Shown here one piece after another: positions 35,892 through 45,345 of a DNA stretch of 64,000 nucleotides. The position numbers were made by a program, and so were the translations under genes. The stretch is from Lewinellaceae bacterium (lineage in GTDB: Bacteria > Bacteroidota > Bacteroidia > Chitinophagales > Saprospiraceae): the NCBI GenBank assembly GCA_016713985.1, contig JADJOD010000025.1:35994-99993 (forward strand), written 5' to 3'. A model generated the notes under the pieces. The model saw only the letters and a program-made list of their open reading frames with translations. It was not told where the DNA came from and did not search any database. How positions within the stretch are numbered: the first letter of the stretch is position 1; each line of letters begins with the position of its first letter.

Positions 35892-36698
35892 TCACACCGC
35901 CGGAACCCTAAATTTTCCTTCCATATATAGGATTGCCTGCCCGGAGATCAGAACTCGTTCGCCGGCCAGCACACATTTTAAAAAGCCGCAGCGTTCGGAC
36001 GCCTGAATGGCGGTAAGTGACGTTTTTCCCAACTTTTCAGCCCAATACGGCGTCAGGGTGGTGTGCGCCGAGCCGGTCACCGGGTCTTCGTCGATGCCGA
36101 AAGCGGGAAAAAAACAACGCGATGTAAAATCGGATTTCAGGCCGGGTGCGGTGCAGATAAACCCACGTGCTGCCACGGTTTTCAGGGCCTTCAGGTCGGG
36201 ATTGAGCGCCAGCACGTCGGCCTCCGACGGATATACGAGCAGGTAATCTTCCCGCCCCATAAACACTTCCCGGGGCGGTAAGTGAAATGCGGACCACACG
36301 GACTCGGGCAACTCCGCCGCCTGCAGGTGATCGGCCGGGAAATCCAAAGTCAGCCAGTCGCCGTTGCGCTGCACGTGGAGCCAGCCGCTCAACGACTGGA
36401 AAGAAAGTGTGTCCGACACGTTGGTTTTCAGGCAGTTGAAGATGGCGTGCGCCGTGGCCAAAGTGGCATGCCCGCACAGTTTTACTTCCGTGGCCGGGGT
36501 AAACCAGCGAATATGGTAGCGATCCGGAGAGCCGGGGATTGGCACAAAAAATGCCGTTTCCGCGAGGTTGTTTTCGCGGGCGAGCAGTTGCATGGTCTGG
36601 TCCGGCAGCCAGGTGTCGAGCGGCACAACGGCAGCGGGGTTTCCGCCAAAAAGTTCGGCCGTAAAAGCGTCAATCTGAAAAAGTTGGTATGTCGTCAT
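35892..36698 (-). CDS. PhzF-family isomerase/epimerase
   Basis: This 268-residue protein shows FQIDAFTAELFGGNPAAVVP at the start and catalytic Glu47 in ENNLAETAFFVP. RWFTPATEVKLCGHATLATA and DEDPVTGSAHTTLTPYW follow, all typical of the PhzF/YddE diaminopimelate-epimerase-like fold. Most relatives outside phenazine clusters have unknown substrates, and no phenazine genes are present here. It is 18 bp upstream of the MBL hydrolase gene's end in the same direction (gap 36699-36716 follows the hydrolase). Confidence 0.9.
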   Translation of the reverse strand: MTTYQLFQIDAFTAELFGGNPAAVVPLDTWLPDQTMQLLARENNLAETAFFVPIPGSPDRYHIRWFTPATEVKLCGHATLATAHAIFNCLKTNVSDTLSFQSLSGWLHVQRNGDWLTLDFPADHLQAAELPESVWSAFHLPPREVFMGREDYLLVYPSEADVLALNPDLKALKTVAARGFICTAPGLKSDFTSRCFFPAFGIDEDPVTGSAHTTLTPYWAEKLGKTSLTAIQASERCGFLKCVLAGERVLISGQAILYMEGKFRVPAV

Positions 36699-36716
36699 GG
36701 CGTTTTGTTTTTATGT

Positions 36717-37478
36717 TTAAAACCCGATCTCCAGCCCGTCGAATCCCAGCGCCACGCCGGGTGGCAAACCGGGGCCAATTTCCTGTGCCAAACCCATATG
36801 GTGGCTGATGTGGGTAAACCAGGCGCGTTCGGGCGCCATTTCCGCTACAAACAAGAGGGCTTCCCGGAGGTTCATGTGTCCGTGGTGTTCCTTATGGTGC
36901 AAGGCGCTGGTAACCAATATTTTAGAGTCTTTTATTTTTTCTTTTTCCATATCCGAAACGGATTTCACGTCGGTCAGATACGTCAGATCGCCGCAGCGAA
37001 ACCCGAGGATCGGCAGCCGCCCGTGCATCACTTCAACGGGTTGTATTCGCACCGTGCCGATATTCAACGGAGTGTCTTTGTCGATGGTCACCAGTTCGAT
37101 ACGTGGCAAACCCGGTACCGGGTGGCCGAATACGTATTCGAATCGCAGGCGCACCTGCTCGGCCACACGGGGGAGCGCGTACACGGTCATGGGACGGCCC
37201 GTGCTGAAATTGAACGGCCGGATGTCGTCCAGCCCGATCACGTGATCGTTGTGTTCGTGGGTGAGCAGGATGCCGTCGATGTGGCGGACGCCGGCGCGCA
37301 ACATCTGCTGGCGGAGGTCGGGCCCGGCATCAATCAGGATATTGGTGTCGCCGGCACTCAGCAGCGCCGCCGAACGCAAGCGGTTGTCCCGAGGATCGGC
37401 AGAGGTACACACCGGACAATCGCACCCGATGACGGGTACGCCCTGGGAAGTGCCGGTGCCGAGCAGTGTAAGTTTCAA
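36717..37478 (-). CDS. MBL-fold metallohydrolase, PhnP-like
   Basis: This 253-residue protein reads LTLLGTGTSQGVPVIGCDCP, then CPVC, ILIDAGPDLRQQML and LLTHEHNDHVIGLDDIRPFN. That is the metallo-beta-lactamase HxHxDH site together with the Cys cluster of the PhnP/YycJ-like phosphodiesterase group. The start is TTG at 37478, directly at the family N terminus; no ATG or GTG occurs upstream in frame. The role is probably hydrolysis of a cyclic or linear phosphodiester in the cytoplasm; the substrate is unknown. Confidence 0.85.
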   Translation of the reverse strand: MKLTLLGTGTSQGVPVIGCDCPVCTSADPRDNRLRSAALLSAGDTNILIDAGPDLRQQMLRAGVRHIDGILLTHEHNDHVIGLDDIRPFNFSTGRPMTVYALPRVAEQVRLRFEYVFGHPVPGLPRIELVTIDKDTPLNIGTVRIQPVEVMHGRLPILGFRCGDLTYLTDVKSVSDMEKEKIKDSKILVTSALHHKEHHGHMNLREALLFVAEMAPERAWFTHISHHMGLAQEIGPGLPPGVALGFDGLEIGF

Positions 37479-37762
37479 CGGGAATGGTTCGGGAATGGTA
37501 CGTTTTAAAAATGCAAATGTCGGAACAATCCTGAAAATCGCAGGAATCGTGCAATATCCGGAATTCGGCGGGGTTACGCTTTAAAAAGATTGTATGGAGA
37601 AATGTTGCTGAAAATCAAGAATGTGTACTATTTTTGGATATAAAAAGGGGCAATTCGCCGGGGAAGAAATTGCTGCTTTTTGTCTTTGGAATCAAATCGT
37701 TTAAATCCCCACCTTTGCAACGTGTTATGTGATTTATTTTCTTTATAACTCCCTGTTGTTTT

Positions 37763-37993
37763 ATGAAGTATTTTGAATGGATTGAGCCGTATCTGAATGA
37801 AAGCCTGAGTCCGGAGGAAGAGAAACTGTTTGAACGACAACTCGAACTCGACCCCGAATTAAAGGAAACACTTGCCCGGCATTTCACCGGGAGGGGTGAT
37901 GGTGTGCCAAAGTTGAAAGAGCCTGATTCCCGCGACCCCAAACCGGCCGCAAAAAAGAAGAACACCTTGACCATTATCAGCCTTCCCAAATAA
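37763..37993 (+). CDS. Small acidic-basic protein with anti-sigma-like N terminus
   Basis: This 76-residue protein begins MKYFEWIEPYLNESLSPEEE, then FERQLELDPELKETLAR. It resembles the helical N terminus found in Bacteroidota anti-sigma-like and TPR proteins (IxxYLxGxLSxxExxxFExxLxxDPEL). The remainder is short, basic and lacks the usual transmembrane helix, so it may be a truncated relative. CACCTTTG near 37712-37719 with TTTG about 20 bp upstream could be its promoter. The function is unknown. Confidence 0.5.
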   Translation: MKYFEWIEPYLNESLSPEEEKLFERQLELDPELKETLARHFTGRGDGVPKLKEPDSRDPKPAAKKKNTLTIISLPK

Positions 37994-38076
37994 ACATCCG
38001 GGGGTTGTGCCGAAAGTCAGAGATACTATATTTTGGCTTTGAAACAGGAAATATTATTTTGAATCGCGGCCGAAAT

Positions 38077-38109
38077 AGACATTCCAGGTTTTGAAAACCT
38101 GGAATGTCT
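38077..38109. repeat. Perfect palindrome, REP-like
   Basis: AGACATTCCAGGTTTT pairs with AAAACCTGGAATGTCT around a single G, giving 16-bp perfect arms. It lies in the 193-bp gap 37994-38186 between convergent genes. There is no T run, so it is more likely a dispersed palindromic repeat than a terminator; it could serve as both. Nothing else is evident in the gap. Confidence 0.7.
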
Positions 38110-38186
38110 GCGCATCATCCGAATAAAATTTCTCCCAATACGCGACGTTATGCAACTTACCCCCCCTGCTACTTATTTATCCTGTT

Positions 38187-38444
38187 TTACGATTTTCGGC
38201 TTTTTTGAATCAATTCCCGGGCGGCGTCGGACAGGTTTTCGGGATCGAATTCTAAGCTGGATAATATTTCCAGCAAACAGTTGATCCGCGCTTCCGTGTC
38301 GAAAAATTTGTTGACAACGGCGATGCGCCGGTTTTCCACGATGCAATAGCCGCTTTGAAAATTGCCCTTTTCGTACCGGATGCTGTAATCCAGTTCGTCG
38401 AACAATCCCTCCAGTTTTTTTAGTGTGGTCTGGGTATAACGCAT
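38187..38444 (-). CDS. Conserved small protein of unknown function
   Basis: This 85-residue soluble protein reads YTQTTLKKLEGLFDELDYSI, RYEKGNFQSGYCIVENRRIA and VVNKFFDTEARINCLLEIL. The pattern is familiar as a widespread conserved hypothetical in Bacteroidota, with no assigned function known to me. The ATG at 38444 starts the conserved region; a frame to 38502 in another phase was rejected. It is divergent from the barrel protein gene at 38535. Confidence 0.75.
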   Translation of the reverse strand: MRYTQTTLKKLEGLFDELDYSIRYEKGNFQSGYCIVENRRIAVVNKFFDTEARINCLLEILSSLEFDPENLSDAARELIQKSRKS

Positions 38445-38534
38445 ACAAACGGTTGATCTTTGACTTTTTTACACTCGCGACATTCCTATATCTTCGCCCC
38501 ACAGTCGCGCAAAAGTATCCAAAAATCTCCCATT

Positions 38535-39176
38535 ATGCGAATCAACACAACTACTGCAATCTTATTGACGGGTTTTGTTTTATGGTCTTCGGCACTGGCC
38601 GGCCAGCGGCGTTTTAAAGCAGGTATTGTTGCCGGGGTTACGGCGTCACAGATCGACGGCGATGCCTCGGCGGGTTACAACAAGGTCGGATTGCAGGGCG
38701 GGCTTCGGGTTGCCGCTATTTTGAAGGAAAAACAGGACGCCAGTGTGGAAATCGTTTTTACCCAGCGAGGCTGCCGCAACGAAGCAAAAACGCCGCCTTA
38801 TTTCAAAACCACCCTCAACTACATCGAAGTGCCGGTTCAATGGCATTACCACGACTGGCTGGTGGAAGGCGGCGACGAATCTGAAAACTTTTACCGGGTT
38901 CAGTTCAACGCCGGCCTTTCCTATGCACGCCTGCTTGGGTACAAGGACGATTCCGACGGCTCCATCGCAGGCATCACGCCGGCCTTGCCCGACCTGGAAC
39001 GCAACAGTTTTTGTTTTCTCGTCGGCGCCAGTTTTTATGCTTCCAAAAACGTCGGATTCAACTTTCGTTATCACCGCGCAATCAACAAGTTATACAAACC
39101 CGGAAAACCCGGCACCAACTACGCGTATTCCCTCAACGAACACTTCCTGGCTTTTCAGGTGATGTATATGTTCTGA
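38535..39176 (+). CDS. Outer membrane beta-barrel protein, PorT-like
   Basis: This 213-residue protein has a signal peptide (TAILLTGFVLWSSALAGQ). A small beta-barrel follows: FKAGIVAGVTASQIDGDASA, YNKVGLQGGLRVA, TTLNYIEVPVQWHYHDW and GASFYASKNVGFNFRYHRAI, typical of the Outer_membrane_beta-barrel_2/PorT-type family. An aromatic C-terminal residue (YMF) is as expected for OMPs. The specific role is unknown. A TATCTTCG at 38489-38496 may be a weak -7 box. Confidence 0.8.
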   Translation: MRINTTTAILLTGFVLWSSALAGQRRFKAGIVAGVTASQIDGDASAGYNKVGLQGGLRVAAILKEKQDASVEIVFTQRGCRNEAKTPPYFKTTLNYIEVPVQWHYHDWLVEGGDESENFYRVQFNAGLSYARLLGYKDDSDGSIAGITPALPDLERNSFCFLVGASFYASKNVGFNFRYHRAINKLYKPGKPGTNYAYSLNEHFLAFQVMYMF

Positions 39177-39180
39177 CCCA

Positions 39181-40086
39181 ATGAATCGTGTAGCCGTTCT
39201 CGATCTCGGTACCAATACGTTCCATCTGCTCGTCGCGGAACCTGCGCCGGGTGGCGACTGGATTACCGTGGTGAAGCATAAAATCTACGTAAAACTGGCC
39301 GAAGAAGGTATACAACGGATCGGCGACGCCGCTTTTGAACGCGGACTGGAGGCGCTCCGGGTTTTTAAAAAGGAACTCGACCTGGCAGCAGTGCCCGCTT
39401 CCCGGATAAAAGCCTTCGGCACGGCGGCGCTTCGAACGGCGGACAATGCACCCGATTTTTTGCAACGGGCAACAGAGATCATCGGCGCGCGACCGGAATC
39501 CATTCCCGGCGACCGCGAAGCGGAACTGATCCACAAGGGTGTGCGAAAAGCCGTGCCTTTCCCGGAAAACCGCGTATTGATCATGGACATCGGAGGTGGC
39601 AGCGTCGAATTCATTATCGCCGACCGGGAACGGGTTTTCTGGCAGCAAAGTTTTCCCGTCGGCGCCGCCGTTTTGTGGCGTTCGTTTCACCAAAACGACC
39701 CCATTACCCCGGAAGAGGTGCAACAGGTTGAAAATCACCTCGATACAAACCTGGAACCCTTGTGGCAGGCGCTCTCCCGCTACCCATGCCCGACGCTGGT
39801 GGGGGCATCGGGCACCTTCGACGTGATCGACCTGTTCCTGCTCGACCCGGCTACCAAACCCGCCTTGTACGGTTATATTCCGGCGAGTGGTTTTTACCCT
39901 TTGTACGAAACCCTGCTTCGCAGCACGCTCGCCGAACGCCGCGCCATGCCCAAACTTCCCGACGAACGAATAGAAATGGTGGTGGTGGCCCTGGTGCTTA
40001 TTCGTTTTGTGTTGCAAAAAGCGGGCATCCGGGAAATTTATACCTCGGTGTACGCCCTGAAAGAAGGGATGTTGGAAGAGTGTTAA
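39181..40086 (+). CDS. Ppx/GppA family phosphatase
   Basis: This 301-residue actin-like ATPase-fold protein has VAVLDLGTNTFHLLVAE (phosphate 1 loop), FGTAALRTADN, GDREAELIHKGV and IMDIGGGSVEFIIAD (phosphate 2 loop). It is probably an exopolyphosphatase or (p)ppGpp phosphohydrolase acting in the cytoplasm. It lacks the HD domain and long C-terminal extension of larger Ppx proteins, like other short Bacteroidota homologues. It starts 4 bp after the preceding stop codon, so it may be cotranscribed with the barrel protein. Confidence 0.9.
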   Translation: MNRVAVLDLGTNTFHLLVAEPAPGGDWITVVKHKIYVKLAEEGIQRIGDAAFERGLEALRVFKKELDLAAVPASRIKAFGTAALRTADNAPDFLQRATEIIGARPESIPGDREAELIHKGVRKAVPFPENRVLIMDIGGGSVEFIIADRERVFWQQSFPVGAAVLWRSFHQNDPITPEEVQQVENHLDTNLEPLWQALSRYPCPTLVGASGTFDVIDLFLLDPATKPALYGYIPASGFYPLYETLLRSTLAERRAMPKLPDERIEMVVVALVLIRFVLQKAGIREIYTSVYALKEGMLEEC

Positions 40087-40136
40087 GAAATTCCGACATT
40101 TCCGCTGAAAATCTTTCACAACTAAACGAAAACACC

Positions 40137-41015
40137 ATGGCAGACAATCTTGCTCCCGATCAACTCAGCCGTTCCCGTACCATCGGACTTGTAGCTTACA
40201 ACCTGGGTCTGACCCTCCTTTTTTCCCTGCTTCTTTACCAGGTGATTATGAACGCCGCAGAGGCGGACGCGCAAAAACAGATGCGCCCGAAAACCACGGC
40301 AAGTACCGCTGCCCAGGCGCCCGCCGAATCACCAGCCGCCGAACCGGTTGGCGACTCCATCCCCTCGACGGAGGACAGCGCCGCTGCTGCTGCCGCTGCT
40401 CTGCCGGAAGAAACGGTTTCGGCGGAAGAAACACCCGCCGAAGCACCCGCCTCGGATCCCCGGATGATCGCTTATGTATTGTGGGCTATTTCGCTGGCCG
40501 GCGGACTGGGCGGGGTGTTGAGCAACCTGCGCGGAGTATTCGGATTTACCCGCGACCAGTCCTATTTTCCCGCTTATTTGGAGTTGCCTTTCTACCTCCG
40601 GCCGGTATCGGGCGTGTTGTGCGGCTTGTTTACCTTTTTTGTAAGCAGTTTTTTCTCCGGCTCGCTGGCGCCGGGTGATACGGCCGGCTGGCAAACGTTG
40701 CAGGGCATGTTTCCCTACATCGGTATCGCTTTTATCGCCGGTTTTGCTTCGCAGGAATTTATGGAACGACTGAAAGAAACGGCTCAAACCCTGTTCGGTG
40801 TATCAACGTCCGGCAATACGGCCGATCCGGCTCCCGTCGTTGTAACTCCGCCACCCGTCGCTCCGCCGGTGAATGGTGATGAAGGACACGAAAGTTTTAA
40901 AGCCGACGATTCCGGCCTCGAATCCTTCAAAAAGGAACCTGCGAAACCGCCGGTTGCGCCGCCGCCGGTAGTGATTGCACCGCCGCCGTCTTCCTCCAGG
41001 AGAAAAGCCGATTGA
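40137..41015 (+). CDS. Membrane protein with Ala/Pro/Glu-rich periplasmic or cytoplasmic linker
   Basis: This 292-residue protein has a transmembrane helix at about residues 17-40, a low-complexity linker rich in Ala, Pro, Glu and Ser (about 50-105), and three more helices (about 108-215). SLAGGLGGVLSNLRGVFGFT and PFYLRPVSGVLCGLFTFFVS lie in this part. A Pro-rich basic tail follows. I do not recognise the family. It follows the Ppx gene by 50 bp and converges with sdhB (3-bp gap). Confidence 0.65.
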   Translation: MADNLAPDQLSRSRTIGLVAYNLGLTLLFSLLLYQVIMNAAEADAQKQMRPKTTASTAAQAPAESPAAEPVGDSIPSTEDSAAAAAAALPEETVSAEETPAEAPASDPRMIAYVLWAISLAGGLGGVLSNLRGVFGFTRDQSYFPAYLELPFYLRPVSGVLCGLFTFFVSSFFSGSLAPGDTAGWQTLQGMFPYIGIAFIAGFASQEFMERLKETAQTLFGVSTSGNTADPAPVVVTPPPVAPPVNGDEGHESFKADDSGLESFKKEPAKPPVAPPPVVIAPPPSSSRRKAD

Positions 41016-41018
41016 CGA

Positions 41019-41774
41019 TCAGACCATCGCCTTGTCCGAAGCGAATACCGCCGACAGGTATTCCCTGTTCATTCGGGCGATATTTTGCACGGAAATGTCT
41101 TTCGGGCATTCCGCTTCGCAAGCTTTTACGTTGGAACATTTCCCAAAACCTTCCTTGTCCATTTGTGCCACCATGGCCAGTACACGCTTCTGGCGTTCTA
41201 CCTGGCCCTGTGGCAACAATGCCAGGTGACTGACCTTGGCGGAGGTGAACAACATGGCCGAGGCATTCGGACAAGCGGCCACACAAGCGCCGCAACCGAT
41301 GCAGGCCGCCGCGTCGAAGGCGTGTGACGCCTGTTCCTTTTCAACGGGAATAGCGTTGGCGTCCTGGGCCTGGCCGGTATTGACACTCACATACCCGCCG
41401 GACTGGATGATCCGGTCGAACGAGGAGCGGTCCACCACGAGGTCTTTGACGACCGGGAAGGAACGCGCGCGGAACGGTTCGATCACGATGGTGTCGCCGT
41501 CGTGGTAATGGCGCATGTGTACCTGGCAAGTGGTGGTGCCTTTCATCGGCCCGTGCGCCCGGCCGTCGATCACCAGCGAGCAGGTGCCGCAAATGCCTTC
41601 ACGGCAGTCGTGTTCAAAAGCGACGGGTTCTTCACGCCGGTTGACGAGTTGCTCGTTCAACACGTCGAGCATTTCGAGAAAGGACATATCCGGGTTGACG
41701 TCCGGAAGTTGGTAGGTGACGAATTCACCTTTGTATTGGCCGCCCTGGCGCCAGATTTTGAGCGTAAGTCTCAT
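41019..41774 (-). CDS. sdhB: Succinate dehydrogenase/fumarate reductase iron-sulfur subunit
   Basis: This 251-residue protein has the 2Fe-2S ligands in HDCREGICGTCSLVIDG with C83 downstream. The 4Fe-4S/3Fe-4S ligands are in ACIGCGACVAACPNAS and CSNVKACEAECPKDIS. It transfers electrons from SdhA flavin to quinone at the inner membrane. It is the last gene of the operon sdhC-sdhA-(41788-42414)-sdhB. The long C-terminal domain and sequence style match the Bacteroidota/Chlorobi type with one five-helix cytochrome b subunit. Confidence 0.95.
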   Translation of the reverse strand: MRLTLKIWRQGGQYKGEFVTYQLPDVNPDMSFLEMLDVLNEQLVNRREEPVAFEHDCREGICGTCSLVIDGRAHGPMKGTTTCQVHMRHYHDGDTIVIEPFRARSFPVVKDLVVDRSSFDRIIQSGGYVSVNTGQAQDANAIPVEKEQASHAFDAAACIGCGACVAACPNASAMLFTSAKVSHLALLPQGQVERQKRVLAMVAQMDKEGFGKCSNVKACEAECPKDISVQNIARMNREYLSAVFASDKAMV

Positions 41775-41787
41775 GATTTATTGATTA

Positions 41788-42414
41788 TCAATTAGATATT
41801 TTTTCAATGTCAGAACAATTGTCGATCAATAAGTTGCCGTTTTTTTGTTCGAATCCGGGGGCATAATAGGCCATGAGGTCGATCTCGTCAAAATCAGCCA
41901 CGGTCGGGTTCAGGGTGAATGTAAAAAGGGTCCACAACGAATGACTCACCGCGCTGCTTTCGGCCAGCAATTCTTCTTCCCGCGTTTCCGAATTCACCCC
42001 CCATATTTTCAGGATCGTGGGAGCATTGAAGTTGGCTTCTTTGCCCGTGACCCTCGACATGGATTGATACGCATTGGACCTTCCCAAATACACGCTGAAC
42101 CGGTAGGAAGAATCCTTTTTTAACGAACCGTCTAATTTTTGCCCCACACCTTCCCAGGTATTGTTGTCGCGCACCACCAGCCCCAGGTATTGTTTGCCGT
42201 CCTGCGCCCGCATCACCACGTTAAACGATCCGGGTTGTATATCCGGCGGGCTTTCCTTGCCGGCGCCCATATCCATCCAACCTTTCGGCACCGTGCAACA
42301 TTCGCGGTCATCTTCCTCGAAAGAGGGGTTCTGAAGGGTGAACACATCCTGCCCGTGTCCTCGTAAATACAAGAAAACCAGCATAATAGCCACAACGGGC
42401 GTTGTTTTTTTCAT
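41788..42414 (-). CDS. Secreted protein of unknown function inside the sdh operon
   Basis: This 208-residue protein has a signal peptide ending near RGHGQ. A jelly-roll-like beta-sandwich probably follows: LQNPSFEEDDRECCTVPKGW, then GLVVRDNNTWEGVGQKLDGS and LKKDSSYRFSVYLGRSNAYQ. The start (NPSFEE...GW) is typical of carbohydrate-binding or SprB/T9SS-associated N-terminal domains. It sits between sdhA and sdhB, 13 and 11 bp from them, in the same direction, so it should be cotranscribed. No role in succinate oxidation is known; insertion into the operon is the simplest view. Confidence 0.75.
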   Translation of the reverse strand: MKKTTPVVAIMLVFLYLRGHGQDVFTLQNPSFEEDDRECCTVPKGWMDMGAGKESPPDIQPGSFNVVMRAQDGKQYLGLVVRDNNTWEGVGQKLDGSLKKDSSYRFSVYLGRSNAYQSMSRVTGKEANFNAPTILKIWGVNSETREEELLAESSAVSHSLWTLFTFTLNPTVADFDEIDLMAYYAPGFEQKNGNLLIDNCSDIEKISN

Positions 42415-42425
42415 AGGTCACAGAG

Positions 42426-44369
<1,944 letters not shown>

Positions 44370-44375
44370 ATATTC

Positions 44376-45074
44376 TTAAAGTGCTGATTTGCTGGAAAAA
44401 TAAAACACGATCGGTATCAGTGCGAATCCCGCCGGAATTCCGATGGCATACACATAACCGACGGCTTTGATGAGTGGCGTATATCTCGGGTGGTTGAGGC
44501 CCAGCGTCTGGAACGACGACCAGAAGCCGTGCCACAGGTGGAGCCCGATAACCACCATGCTGATGGTATAAAACGCCACGTACAACGGGTTTTTAAACGC
44601 CTCCGCCACCGGCAGATACAGGTTTTGCACCGGGTGGTCGTAGGCTGCAACCTCCACCGGAGCGAGTACGCCCATTTTCATCTGGAGCCAGAATTGCCAC
44701 ATGTGCAAAATGAGGAACACAAAGACCACAATGCCCAGCCAGGCCATGTTCCGCGACGAACGCTCCGAGGGTCGTACGTGCGACACGGCATACTTTACAT
44801 GGCCCCTTGCCGCGCGGTTGCCCTGCCAGAGCCGGATGCCCTGCACCGCATGCCATAGAATAAAGGCATAAAGGGTGTAGGAAATGATCTTGATCAACGG
44901 ATTATGCGTCATAAAAAACGCATAGGTATTGAATGATTCCCCGTTATCGTCGTTCAGCAATTGCAGGTTGCCGAGCAAGTGTACGACCAGGAACAACATC
45001 AGGAATATTCCGGTCAGGGACATCACGACCTTTTGACCGAGGGAGGAAGAGAGAAATCTGGTAAACCAACTCAT
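44376..45074 (-). CDS. sdhC: Succinate dehydrogenase cytochrome b subunit
   Basis: This 232-residue membrane protein has five helices in the Bacteroidota/epsilon-type single-anchor family. GLSSSLGQKVVMSLTG-like start, LVVHLLGNLQLL, WHAVQGIRLW, LILHMWQFW and IGLHLWHGFWSSFQTLGL supply the heme b His ligands. It anchors SdhAB and reduces quinone. It is the first gene of the operon; a tandem TCATCA-type repeat lies immediately upstream of its ATG. Confidence 0.94.
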   Translation of the reverse strand: MSWFTRFLSSSLGQKVVMSLTGIFLMLFLVVHLLGNLQLLNDDNGESFNTYAFFMTHNPLIKIISYTLYAFILWHAVQGIRLWQGNRAARGHVKYAVSHVRPSERSSRNMAWLGIVVFVFLILHMWQFWLQMKMGVLAPVEVAAYDHPVQNLYLPVAEAFKNPLYVAFYTISMVVIGLHLWHGFWSSFQTLGLNHPRYTPLIKAVGYVYAIGIPAGFALIPIVFYFSSKSAL

Positions 45075-45080
45075 TTTTTA

Positions 45081-45111
45081 GTGATGAGTGATGAATGATG
45101 AGTGATGAATT
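45081..45111. repeat. TGATGA/GTGATGA tandem repeat in the sdhC leader
   Basis: The + strand reads GTGATGAGTGATGAATGATG and AGTGATGAATTC, that is five TGATGA units at about 7-bp steps. On the sdhC strand it is a TCATCA/TCATCACT array ending 7 bp before the ATG at 45074. A very similar array precedes rpsO (51893-51934). The remainder of the 45075-45345 gap holds no gene. Confidence 0.65.
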
Positions 45112-45345
45112 CGGAGGGTGGTTTGTATGGGAAGTGATGAACCGATGGTCCTTGGTACAAACCCCCGCCCGGCCGGAGCAGCATAAAAAATCCGGAGATG
45201 CGCAAAGAAAGCAACTTACACGCGGTTTTGATTCGTGAAGCGAGCCTTTTTCGCGGAACAAAACTACTTCACCGAACGAGCATGCAGAATTTTCGTTCGG
45301 AAAAGTAGGACTATATCCGGCTATTTAGAAACAATAAAAACTTCC

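Noticed and set aside
37763..37993. Antitoxin-like small gene
   Set aside because: Only the anti-sigma/TPR-like N-terminal pattern is visible and there is no toxin-like partner.
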